Positions 55,010-62,501 of a stretch of 64,000 nucleotides of DNA are shown piece after piece (the stretch's first letter is position 1; the number at the start of each line of letters is the position of its first letter). The translations under genes and the position numbers were made by a program. Source of the stretch: Chryseobacterium sp. G0186 (GTDB lineage: Bacteria; Bacteroidota; Bacteroidia; Flavobacteriales; Weeksellaceae); contig NZ_CP033918.1 of NCBI RefSeq assembly GCF_003815675.1, forward strand, positions 3,162,001-3,226,000. Direction: 5' to 3'. Below the pieces are notes generated by a model. The model did not search any database and was not told the DNA's origin. It saw only the letters and a program-made list of their open reading frames with translations.

Positions 55010-57259
55010 ATGAAAATACAAGGACATAAAATTCTCTTTCTTCTTGCCCTTATCACTTTTGCAATGGGATATTCCCAGATAAAGATATCAGGAAGAGTAA
55101 CCTATAAAAATAATGGAGTAGGCGAGGTAAATGTCACGTTAAAGGATACTTATGATGGAGCGACTACTGATGCTGAGGGAAATTTTTCATTTGAAACCTC
55201 AGAAAAAGGAAACTATACCGTAACCTTTACTCACCCAAAGTATGAAGAGGTTAATAAAGCAGTTGTTATTGAAAATAAGGAGATTTCATTAGGAAATATA
55301 GAACTTAGGGAACAGATTAGTGAGATTGATGCGATAGTAGTTTCTGCGGGGTCTATTGAAGCCAGCGACAAGAAAAGAGCAAGTGCCTTACTGACTCCTA
55401 CGGATATTTATACCATTGCAGGAGCCGACGCACAGGTTTCTTCAGCATTAAACTATCTTCCAGGGGTGCAGAAAGTGGGAGAAGCAGAAGGGGTTTTTAT
55501 CCGAGGAGGAACAGGAGCAGAAGCCAAAATATTTATGGATGGGATTTTGATCAATAATTATTTCTCCAACTCCATATCCGGAATAGCAGGAAGAGATCAG
55601 TTTAATACCTCTCTTTTTAAAGGAAATGTATTTTCAAGCGGCGGATATTCAGCATTATATGGGCAGGCTCTTTCCGGAGCTGTATTGTTGGAAAGTGTAG
55701 ATTTACCGGACCAAACTTCCTATGACTTTTCAGTTTCACCCATTTTTCTTGGAGGTGGATTTCAAAAATTAACCAATGATAACAGGCACTCTTATGGTAT
55801 TTCAGCCAATTATTCCTCTTTGAGTCTAATGCAGAAAATATTCAACTATAACACCAATTTTGTAGATGCACCGAAAGGGTTGAACAGTAATTTCAATTTT
55901 AGGATTAAAACAAAATCAGGAGGGTTTATAAAGTACTACGGAATGTATACAGCTAACAATATGGGCGTTAAGACAGAAAGTCTGGAACCCGGAACTGATT
56001 TTTCTTTAGTAAGGTTAAAAGGAAAAAGTACCTATCATAATCTGACATTTAAGCAGAAATTTGGAAAATATTTACTGAACGTAGGAACTTCCTATGCATA
56101 CAACAGGTCAGATCTTAATTTTTCTACGGAAACTGACAATAAAGAATCAGACAGAACCAGATTACTTACAAATGGAAACTACATCAATCTCAAGGCTGTT
56201 CTTGAAAGAAAAATTAATAGAATCAGTGCGATAAGAGGTGGGTTTGAATTGAATAATGCTGATGAAAAACTGAGCTTTGAAGAGGTTCGGAAACATTACA
56301 GAGACCTGATTTCCTCCGCCTTTGTAGAAACAGACCTTGGATTCAGTAATGCATTGTCTGCAAAAATAGGAGTGAGGGCAGAGAACTCATCCTATCTGGG
56401 AAAAAACAATATTGCTCCACGTTTTGCTCTTGCTTACCGTTTAGCTAAAAACTGGACCTCTTCCCTGGCTTATGGAATGTTCTATCAAAACCCTGAAAGC
56501 AAATATATCAATGGTCCTGCTAGTCTGGATTTTCAGAAATCAGAACATTATATTTTCCAAGTTCAAAGAAGTTCTGAGGGAAGATCGCTGCGTCTGGAGG
56601 CTTTTTACAAAAAATATGACCAACTGATTAAAACCTATAACATCATTCCCGGAAAAGATCAGCAACAACAGGTACAAACAGCTTTAAACAATGATGGTTA
56701 TGGATATGCAAAAGGACTGGAAGTATTCTGGAGAGACAACAATAAAACATTTAAAAATATTGATTATTGGATCACCTATTCCTATCTGGATACCAAAAGA
56801 GATTTCCTTAATTATCCCGTAAGTATGAAACCTAATTTCGCTGCCGAGCATACCTTATCTGTAGTGGTTAAAAGATTTATTCCGGAATGGAAGCTTGGAG
56901 CCAATCTTTCTTATCTGTATACCAAAGGGCGTCCTTACTATGACATTGCATCCAGATGGGAAGATGGCAGAGCTGTTAATTATACCAGAAATGAGGGGGA
57001 ATTAGAAGACTATAACAGCCTTAATCTCAGCTTTAATTATCTTCCTAATATCGGAAAGAAAGATGCAAAGGTGTTTCCTATATTTGTTCTAAGTATTTCT
57101 AATGTTTTAGGGTCAAAAAATATATACGGGTATAATTTTTCAGTGGATGGATCAAGAAGTTCGGCTGTTCTTCCTCCTGTAAATACCTTTGTTTTTGTAG
57201 GCGCATTTTTCATCTTCGGAGTAGACAGAACAGAAGATGTGATTAATAGTAATCTATAA
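55010..57259 (+). CDS. TonB-dependent outer-membrane receptor
   Basis: A 749-residue receptor starting at ATG 55010; a TTG seven codons upstream lies inside the promoter box region. Signal peptide MKIQGHKILFLLALITFAMG is followed by a carboxypeptidase-regulatory-like domain (about 25-105, GRVTYKNNGVGEVNVTLKDT), the plug (about 110-230, with DAQVSSALNYLPGVQKVGEA and FIRGGTGAEAKIFMDG), and a barrel. No SusD partner is next to it. The following gene encodes a secreted protein. The promoter carries LytTR site A, so the receptor is predicted to respond to the two-component system 3 kb away. The ligand is unknown. Confidence 0.92.
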   Translation: MKIQGHKILFLLALITFAMGYSQIKISGRVTYKNNGVGEVNVTLKDTYDGATTDAEGNFSFETSEKGNYTVTFTHPKYEEVNKAVVIENKEISLGNIELREQISEIDAIVVSAGSIEASDKKRASALLTPTDIYTIAGADAQVSSALNYLPGVQKVGEAEGVFIRGGTGAEAKIFMDGILINNYFSNSISGIAGRDQFNTSLFKGNVFSSGGYSALYGQALSGAVLLESVDLPDQTSYDFSVSPIFLGGGFQKLTNDNRHSYGISANYSSLSLMQKIFNYNTNFVDAPKGLNSNFNFRIKTKSGGFIKYYGMYTANNMGVKTESLEPGTDFSLVRLKGKSTYHNLTFKQKFGKYLLNVGTSYAYNRSDLNFSTETDNKESDRTRLLTNGNYINLKAVLERKINRISAIRGGFELNNADEKLSFEEVRKHYRDLISSAFVETDLGFSNALSAKIGVRAENSSYLGKNNIAPRFALAYRLAKNWTSSLAYGMFYQNPESKYINGPASLDFQKSEHYIFQVQRSSEGRSLRLEAFYKKYDQLIKTYNIIPGKDQQQQVQTALNNDGYGYAKGLEVFWRDNNKTFKNIDYWITYSYLDTKRDFLNYPVSMKPNFAAEHTLSVVVKRFIPEWKLGANLSYLYTKGRPYYDIASRWEDGRAVNYTRNEGELEDYNSLNLSFNYLPNIGKKDAKVFPIFVLSISNVLGSKNIYGYNFSVDGSRSSAVLPPVNTFVFVGAFFIFGVDRTEDVINSNL

Positions 57260-57308
57260 AAAACTTATCTTCGGAAAACAATAAAACTAACTTTTTAAAA
57301 TTAATATA

Positions 57309-57968
57309 ATGAAAAAATACATTTTAAGCTTTGCTTTAGTTTTGATGAGCTTAACAGCTTTTGCTCAGTCAGATTATGAAAAAATTATGTCTGAAAAGAT
57401 CGGAAAGATCGAAGCCTGTAAAACTCCGGAAGAATTCCAGATATTGGCAAATGATTTTCAGAGAATAGGAAGTAAGGAAAGCGCTCAATGGCTTCCGGCA
57501 TATTATGCTGCTTTTTCCTACATTCAAAAAGGAAGAATCATGATGAGAAACGGAAATATGCAGGAACTGGATGGGGTAGCAGCACAGGCTGAAAAATATT
57601 TGGGAGCAGCCCAGAATCTTGCGGGGGCAGATAATGCAGAGATTCATCTATTGAGAAAAATGGCCTATTCTCTAAGAATGATGGTCAATCCGCAGCAGCG
57701 CTTTATGACAGACGGAGCAAGAGCCTCTGAAGAACTCATCAGAGCCGAAAAATTAGATCCCGCCAACCCAAGGATTGCTCTGATCAAGGCTGAAGATATC
57801 TATTTTACTCCGGAACAGTATGGAGGCAGTAAAACCAAGGGATTAGACCTGTTTAAGGAGGCAATAGCAAAGTTTAATGCTTATAAACCTAAAACAGCTT
57901 TGGATCCGAATTGGGGAAGAGGAGAAGCAGAGTATTTTATCAGTCTTCCGGTAGAAAAAACAAAATAA
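57309..57968 (+). CDS. Secreted helical protein of unknown function
   Basis: A 219-residue protein with signal peptide MKKYILSFALVLMSLTAFAQ. The remaining part is helical, with TPR-like stretches (AQWLPAYYAAFSYIQKGR, AEKYLGAAQNLAGADNAEIH, EELIRAEKLDPANPRIALIK). It lies 49 bp after the receptor gene with no terminator between them, so both are likely one operon under LytTR site A. It could be a periplasmic partner of the receptor; no enzymatic motif is seen. Confidence 0.75.
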   Translation: MKKYILSFALVLMSLTAFAQSDYEKIMSEKIGKIEACKTPEEFQILANDFQRIGSKESAQWLPAYYAAFSYIQKGRIMMRNGNMQELDGVAAQAEKYLGAAQNLAGADNAEIHLLRKMAYSLRMMVNPQQRFMTDGARASEELIRAEKLDPANPRIALIKAEDIYFTPEQYGGSKTKGLDLFKEAIAKFNAYKPKTALDPNWGRGEAEYFISLPVEKTK

Positions 57969-58013
57969 TTCAATTAAACTTTCTGAAACAAAGTTTTTAT
58001 ACCATCAAAAAGT

Positions 58014-58045
58014 AAATGGGCTGTCTCGAAAGAGACAGCCCATTT
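58014..58045. terminator. 14-bp hairpin with GAAA tetraloop
   Basis: AAATGGGCTGTCTC (58014-58027) pairs perfectly with GAGACAGCCCATTT (58032-58045) around loop GAAA. It lies between convergent genes (secreted helical protein and GG-leader peptide), without a long T-run. I recall GGCTGTCTC-type hairpins as frequent in Chryseobacterium intergenic DNA. Confidence 0.75.
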
Positions 58046-58068
58046 GTATAATGTAAACTTATTGTTTA

Positions 58069-58230
58069 TTAGCATGCAAACACAGAGCATCTTCCAAATT
58101 GATTTCTGCACATATTCCATCCGCATCCATCATCCTCAAAAGGATCTTTCATCTTTAAACCACCTCCAATTTTTTTCTGCTCTTCTCTCGTTAGGCTTTT
58201 TAAACCTTTCAATTTGATTTGTTTTTTCAT
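58069..58230 (-). CDS. GG-leader bacteriocin-like peptide precursor
   Basis: A 53-residue peptide starting at ATG 58230. An upstream in-frame extension (to 58326) is basic and does not fit the family. The leader MKKQIKLKGLKSLTREEQKK ends in IGGG (about 21-24), the double-glycine type cut by C39 peptidase transporters. The core of 29 residues has four Cys at about 36, 41, 48 and 53 with Asp/Gly/Trp/Asn between them, which could form two disulfides. Bacteroidetes encode many such leader peptides, annotated as bacteriocin-like. No transporter, modifying enzyme or immunity gene is in the window. Confidence 0.8.
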   Translation of the reverse strand: MKKQIKLKGLKSLTREEQKKIGGGLKMKDPFEDDGCGWNMCRNQFGRCSVFAC

Positions 58231-58421
58231 TTTAGTTTGTTTTTTGATCTTTCCTACTCTTTGGGCTTTTCGGATAACGCCTTTTTTGTATTTCACTAAT
58301 CTACGAGAAATATTTAATTGAACCAAAACATTAACATTTATTTAAGTATTTTAAAGTCAATAATTTATTAAAAATTCGATAATTGTGATTTGTTCGTAAT
58401 TTATTATTTCCGATGAATAAC

Positions 58422-58455
58422 TACGATTCAGCAAAAAAAAGCTACCCCTCAGTAA
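58422..58455 (+). promoter_or_regulatory. LytTR-type direct-repeat site B (histidine kinase promoter)
   Basis: TACGATTCAGCAA (58422-58434) and TACCCCTCAGTAA (58443-58455), 21 bp apart, end 30 bp before the TAATTTTG promoter box. This implies autoregulation of the sensor kinase gene. Confidence 0.7.
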
Positions 58456-58485
58456 GAAATAATTTTTGATACCTTTAATAAAAAC

Positions 58486-58493
58486 TAATTTTG
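58486..58493 (+). promoter_or_regulatory. Histidine kinase promoter -7 box
   Basis: TAATTTTG fits TAnnTTTG, with TTTG at 58465-58468 as -33 element 17 bp upstream. The ATG at 58511 follows within 18 bp. Confidence 0.7.
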
Positions 58494-58510
58494 AACCAAG
58501 AAAACGAATC

Positions 58511-59824
58511 ATGACACGTCAGAATATTATCACACTGCTTTGGGTCTCACTTATAGTCTCCATGTTTTTCTTTTTTGGCTTTACATCAGAGAAAAGTATT
58601 GAGAATTTTTTGCTTACCATACTTATTTCCCTAATCTACACAGTAGTTTTGGGGGGAGGAAATGGGTTTCTCAACAGCTTTCTCAATAAAAGATTCCCAT
58701 GGTCTGAAGAAACCTCCAAAAGGGCAGTTATAAGTATTATTACCATTCTTATTGCCAATGTGGTGCTGGTTTATTTATGTAACTATATCAATTTTGTATT
58801 GATTCAGAAATCAAGTACTACTGAGGCCTTTTTTTCCGGGAAATATAATTTTGCCAATTGGTTTACCATCAATATTGCATTGCTTATTTCAGCTTTTCTT
58901 CATGCAAAAGGATTTATGGAAGAGCTGAAGAAAACTTCCAGAAAAGAAGTGGTAGAGCAGAAGCTTATTGCAAAGTCAGCCAATGCTCAATTTGAAAGCC
59001 TGAAGAACCAACTGGATCCTCATTTCCTTTTTAATTCCTTAAACGTTTTAAGTGCTTTGATTGATGAAAATCCTGGTCAGGCACAAAAGTTTACGGCTTC
59101 TATGTCAAAGATTTATCGATACGTACTTGAACAGAAAGATAAAGAGCTGGTCACCGTAGAAGATGAAATGGAATTTGCAAAAACGTATTGTGATCTTTTA
59201 AAAACAAGATTTGAGGACAGCGTGGGATTTATCTTTGATGTTAAAAAAGAGGACTACCGAAAATACGTAGTTCCGCTCTCTCTTCAGCTTCTGCTGGAAA
59301 ACTGTATCAAACATAATTTTGCAACTTCATCCAGGCCATTAGTCATTAGAATATTTTCGGAGGGTGATATTCTTTGTATTGAAAACAACCTGCAGGTACG
59401 AGAACAAATTAAGGAAAGCTCAGGAATTGGTCTTGCCAACATTGTACAGCGTTATTCCCTGCTTACCAAGAGAAATGTCTTCATTGAAAAATCTGAGGAT
59501 TATTTTAAAGTAAAGCTTCCTATGCTGATGGATAAACCTAATGTTGTCAGTGCAAAACCGGATGATGATTATAAAGCTTACAAAAAAGCTCAAAAGAGAG
59601 TAAAAGAAATCAGGGGCTTCTATACCAATCTAATTTCTTACTGTATTGTTATTCCCTTTTTGATTTTCATTAATCTTTTTACAGGAAATCGGAATCATTG
59701 GTTTTGGTTCCCGGTATTCGGTTGGGGAATAGGTTTAGCTTCCCATGCATTTCAGGTCTTTGGAATCGGAGAATCCTGGCAGGAGAAGAAAATTCGTGAA
59801 ATTATGAACAAACAAAAAAAATAA
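58511..59824 (+). CDS. LytS-type sensor histidine kinase with C-terminal 2TM domain
   Basis: A 437-residue membrane kinase starting at ATG 58511; a TTG 45 bp upstream lies in the promoter. Four N-terminal membrane segments come first (for example IITLLWVSLIVSMFFFFGF and AVISIITILIANVVLVYLC). The His_kinase domain has QLDPHFLFNSLNVLSALID with the phospho-His (about residue 178), LLLENCIKHN as N box, and GIGLANIVQRY as G box. The last 80 residues (about 355-437) form a 2TM domain, AYKKAQKRVKEIRGFYTNLI then GWGIGLASHAFQVFG, like the small genes that follow. So kinase and 2TM modules are physically joined here. Confidence 0.92.
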   Translation: MTRQNIITLLWVSLIVSMFFFFGFTSEKSIENFLLTILISLIYTVVLGGGNGFLNSFLNKRFPWSEETSKRAVISIITILIANVVLVYLCNYINFVLIQKSSTTEAFFSGKYNFANWFTINIALLISAFLHAKGFMEELKKTSRKEVVEQKLIAKSANAQFESLKNQLDPHFLFNSLNVLSALIDENPGQAQKFTASMSKIYRYVLEQKDKELVTVEDEMEFAKTYCDLLKTRFEDSVGFIFDVKKEDYRKYVVPLSLQLLLENCIKHNFATSSRPLVIRIFSEGDILCIENNLQVREQIKESSGIGLANIVQRYSLLTKRNVFIEKSEDYFKVKLPMLMDKPNVVSAKPDDDYKAYKKAQKRVKEIRGFYTNLISYCIVIPFLIFINLFTGNRNHWFWFPVFGWGIGLASHAFQVFGIGESWQEKKIREIMNKQKK

Positions 59825-59829
59825 AAGTG

Positions 59830-60138
59830 ATGGAAACATTTGACGAAGATGATATTCAGTATCAGAAAGCAAAAAGGCAGGTAGAAAGATTGAGAGGATT
59901 TTATGGACATCTTTTTGTTTATATTATCGTGAATCTGATCATTGTTTATTATAACTATACCCATTTAAAGCCAGGAGAAAGCTATTTTCAGTTCAAAAAC
60001 TTCTTTACGGCTACATTTTGGGGAATTGGTCTTCTTGCCCACGCAGCCACCGTTTTTTTGTCTAAAATCAGCTATCTGCAGCAATGGGAAGAGAAAAAAA
60101 TCCGTGAGCTGATAGAAAAAGACAAAAAGAACTCATGA
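59830..60138 (+). CDS. 2TM domain protein 1
   Basis: A 102-residue protein starting at ATG 59830 (METFDEDDIQYQKAKRQVER). A 2TM domain fills it: a basic amphipathic N-terminal part, two membrane segments (about 32-48 and 62-80), and FWGIGLLAHAATVF as signature, then WEEKKIRELIEKDKKNS. It lies 5 bp after the kinase gene. The kinase's own C-terminus is of the same family, so they may interact in the membrane. Confidence 0.87.
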   Translation: METFDEDDIQYQKAKRQVERLRGFYGHLFVYIIVNLIIVYYNYTHLKPGESYFQFKNFFTATFWGIGLLAHAATVFLSKISYLQQWEEKKIRELIEKDKKNS

Positions 60139-60255
60139 AATACTAAAGCTGTAAATTATGAGAAGCATCAGGAAACGATTTCAGACATAAAAGACAATCT
60201 TTTGTAGAAAAAGATCATTACCGCCGTTCACCATTTTACCTTTAAAAAAACTGAT

Positions 60256-60825
60256 ATGAATCCTTTACAAACTCTGTTTACCATTTCGATGGTCGCCTGG
60301 TTTCTTAGTGAATTTCTTTACAAAAACATCTTGAAATCCAATAAGGAAGATAAAAAAGACAAGGATAAATCTACCCTTAATATTCTATGGCTGGCCATTC
60401 CGTTTTCTATTGCAGCTGCGATAACAATTTCTCGTTTATCTACGTTGCCTATTATCCATGAAAACTGGATTTTTTATCTGGGAGAAGCCTTTATTCTTAT
60501 CGGTATGATTTTCAGGTTTATCATTATCAGATCCCTGGGAAAATACTTTACAGTGGATGTAACAATCAGACAGGATCATAAGATTAAAAAAGAAGGATTT
60601 TACAGATACCTTAGACATCCATCCTATGCTTTTTCCCTTTTGACATCATTAGGTCTTGGTTTGTATTTAAATAACTGGCTATCAATGGTCTTTGCTTTTG
60701 TTCCTCCGTTTTTAGCCTTTGCCTATAGAATTAAAATTGAAGAGCAGGCTTTAGTAGAGCAGTTTGGAGAAGAGTACTTGGAGTATCGCAAAAAGACAAA
60801 AAAACTGATTCCTTTTATCTATTGA
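60256..60825 (+). CDS. Isoprenylcysteine carboxyl methyltransferase family protein
   Basis: A 189-residue membrane protein with about five membrane segments. FTVDVTIRQDHKIKKEGFYR then YLRHPSYAF (about 105-130), with the conserved GxYRYxRHPxY motif, and EEQALVEQFGEEYLEYRKK near the end are the ICMT/PEMT signatures. These enzymes methylate lipids, proteins or small molecules using SAM, but bacterial targets are mostly unknown. It sits between 2TM genes in the LytTR locus, so lipid or envelope modification could be part of that response. No clear repeat site precedes it. Confidence 0.87.
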   Translation: MNPLQTLFTISMVAWFLSEFLYKNILKSNKEDKKDKDKSTLNILWLAIPFSIAAAITISRLSTLPIIHENWIFYLGEAFILIGMIFRFIIIRSLGKYFTVDVTIRQDHKIKKEGFYRYLRHPSYAFSLLTSLGLGLYLNNWLSMVFAFVPPFLAFAYRIKIEEQALVEQFGEEYLEYRKKTKKLIPFIY

Positions 60826-60914
60826 TTTACAGAAAATAAATCTTGTATTTAAAGTATCCTATCGAAAAAATATGAGGCTCTAATGATGCTTATAATCCAT
60901 TAAAACCGGTTTTT

Positions 60915-60948
60915 TACCATTCGGTAAGGATAATCTACCATTCAGTAA
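60915..60948 (+). promoter_or_regulatory. LytTR-type direct-repeat site C (2TM/regulator promoter)
   Basis: TACCATTCGGTAA (60915-60927) and TACCATTCAGTAA (60936-60948) differ by one base and are 21 bp apart, about two helical turns. The site ends 31 bp before the TACCTTTG promoter box at 60980. It is the best copy of the three and would make the response regulator autoregulated. Confidence 0.8.
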
Positions 60949-60979
60949 TATAAAGTTGATATAAGGCCTGTTTCCACCA

Positions 60980-60987
60980 TACCTTTG
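60980..60987 (+). promoter_or_regulatory. 2TM/response-regulator promoter -7 box
   Basis: TACCTTTG fits TAnnTTTG. A TTG at 60956-60958 is 21 bp upstream. It would start the transcript for two 2TM genes and the LytTR regulator. Confidence 0.7.
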
Positions 60988-61027
60988 ATTCAAGAAAAAA
61001 ACAAATTAACTCTTAAATCAGAATAGT

Positions 61028-61318
61028 ATGGAAACTTTTAATAAAGAAACAACAGCCTACGAAAGAGCTTCAAAAAGAGTAAAAGAATTAAAAGAATTCT
61101 ACGGGAACCTTACTTCTTTCTGTATCGTTATTCCTTTTTTAGCCTTATTGAATGTAATGACCGCACCAGGATATTTATGGTTTTTATGGCCAATGCTTGG
61201 ATGGGGAATAGGAATCGCTTTTCATGCAGTGAATATCTTCGGAATAGGAAAAAGCTGGGAAGAGAAGAAAATCAAGGAATTGATGGATCAAGAAAGAGGA
61301 AAAACAAAAACATTATAA
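61028..61318 (+). CDS. 2TM domain protein 2
   Basis: A 96-residue protein starting METFNKETTAYERASKRVKE. Two membrane segments (about 31-47 and 55-75) and GWGIGIAFHAVNIFGIGKSW match the kinase C-terminus closely, including WEEKKIKELMDQE. It is first in the transcript driven by site C. The likeness to the kinase suggests recent duplication or an exchangeable partner. Confidence 0.9.
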   Translation: METFNKETTAYERASKRVKELKEFYGNLTSFCIVIPFLALLNVMTAPGYLWFLWPMLGWGIGIAFHAVNIFGIGKSWEEKKIKELMDQERGKTKTL

Positions 61319-61338
61319 TTACTTAAAAAAACAACATC

Positions 61339-61611
61339 ATGGATTACAACAACGCACATAACAGAGTTCAGAAACTGAAAAAATTCTATAAAAACCTTAT
61401 GTGGTTTGGAATTATAGCAACGATCATCATTGGAAATGACTGGATTAAAAACGGGATGCACTACAATATACTGAGTGGACATCTGATACTGACCATTTGG
61501 GCTATTTTTATCATCATAAAAGCATTCTCCCTATTTGTTTTTGATAGCGCATGGGAAAAGCAAATAATGGAAAACGAGCTTAAAAAGAATAAAAAACCAA
61601 TAGACTTTTAA
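61339..61611 (+). CDS. 2TM domain protein 3 (divergent)
   Basis: A 90-residue protein with MDYNNAHNRVQKLKKFYKNL as basic N-terminus and two membrane segments (about 22-38 and 48-68). The usual GWGIG is changed to LTIWAIFIIIKAFSLF, and FDSAWEKQIMENELKK ends the protein. It is 20 bp after 2TM protein 2 and 62 bp before the response regulator gene. Confidence 0.85.
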   Translation: MDYNNAHNRVQKLKKFYKNLMWFGIIATIIIGNDWIKNGMHYNILSGHLILTIWAIFIIIKAFSLFVFDSAWEKQIMENELKKNKKPIDF

Positions 61612-61673
61612 AAGTACCTGTTTTTTTAGCTAATTTTATTTCCAAATTTTAAAAAACTAAAACCAGCCACTCA

Positions 61674-62417
61674 ATGATCAAAACAGTCATTATCGAAGAC
61701 GAAAAACCTGCTTCAAGGAAATTAGAGAGAATGTTAAGTAACTTTCCTGAAATTGAAGTGGTTGCTAAAATAGAATCTGTAGAAGAGGGCATAGCCTGGT
61801 TTTCTGAGAACGAGCATCCTCAGCTGATCTTTTCTGATATTGTTTTAGGAGACGGACTGTCATTTGATATCTTTGAGAAAGTTCCTACCAAGGGCTTTAT
61901 TATTTATACAACTGCATTTGATCAGTATACCCTAAAAGCCTTTAAACTAAACAGTATAGACTATCTTCTGAAACCAATTCTTGAAGAAGACCTTGCAGGA
62001 GCCATAGAAAAGTTCAAGTCGTTTATCCCGGCTAATGATGTTATTGGATCACAGGATATCAAGCAGCTGATCAGAAAAGAGAAGTCTATCCTTTCCAGGG
62101 TATTGGTGAAAATCGGGTACAATCTGAAAATTATTCAGACACAGGAAATAAGTTGCTTTTTCAGTGAAAATAAGATTGTTTATCTTCAGACAGAAGATCG
62201 TACTTACCCGTCAGATTTTACCCTCGATGAACTGGAAGACCTTTTGGATGTAAAAAAGTTCTTCAGGGTTAACAGACAGTTTATCATCAATTCTGATTAT
62301 ATAAAAAATATTCATACCTCACCTTATTACAAAGTTGAACTTGAATATCAGCCTCAGGAAGAAATTACAGTAAGCAGAGACCGTGTCAAGGATTTCAAAG
62401 ACTGGCTCGTAAGCTAA
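61674..62417 (+). CDS. LytTR-family response regulator
   Basis: A 247-residue regulator. The receiver domain (about 1-118) has VIIEDEKPASRKL, the phospho-acceptor Asp in LIFSDIVLGDG (about 55), YTTAFDQYTLKAFKLNSIDY and LLKPI with the Lys. The LytTR DNA-binding domain (about 145-247) includes KIGYNLKIIQTQEISCFFSE, FRVNRQFIINSDYIKNI and TVSRDRVKDFKDWL. LytTR proteins bind paired direct repeats about two turns apart; sites A-C fit that. It is last in its transcript and pairs with the LytS-type kinase. Confidence 0.95.
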   Translation: MIKTVIIEDEKPASRKLERMLSNFPEIEVVAKIESVEEGIAWFSENEHPQLIFSDIVLGDGLSFDIFEKVPTKGFIIYTTAFDQYTLKAFKLNSIDYLLKPILEEDLAGAIEKFKSFIPANDVIGSQDIKQLIRKEKSILSRVLVKIGYNLKIIQTQEISCFFSENKIVYLQTEDRTYPSDFTLDELEDLLDVKKFFRVNRQFIINSDYIKNIHTSPYYKVELEYQPQEEITVSRDRVKDFKDWLVS

Positions 62418-62447
62418 ATTTCAAAAAATAACACTAAAAACACTACC

Positions 62448-62501
62448 ATGGACCTCTTATTATTACTTTTCAAGCTCTTTCTCTCCATATTTTACTCCTG
62501 A
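62448..62501 (+). CDS. Possible 17-residue hydrophobic peptide
   Basis: ATG 62448 opens MDLLLLLFKLFLSIFYS and ends with TGA at 62499-62501, directly touching the convergent hydrolase gene's stop codon. It is almost wholly hydrophobic and would span a membrane. It lies 30 bp after the response regulator gene on the same strand. No family is recognised; chance is a real alternative for an ORF of this size. Confidence 0.25.
   Translation: MDLLLLLFKLFLSIFYS

Noticed and set aside
60139..60255. A LytTR site before the ICMT-like gene
   Set aside because: The best words found are not similar enough to TACCATTCRGTAA and their spacing is not 21 bp, although a TACCTTTA box is present.
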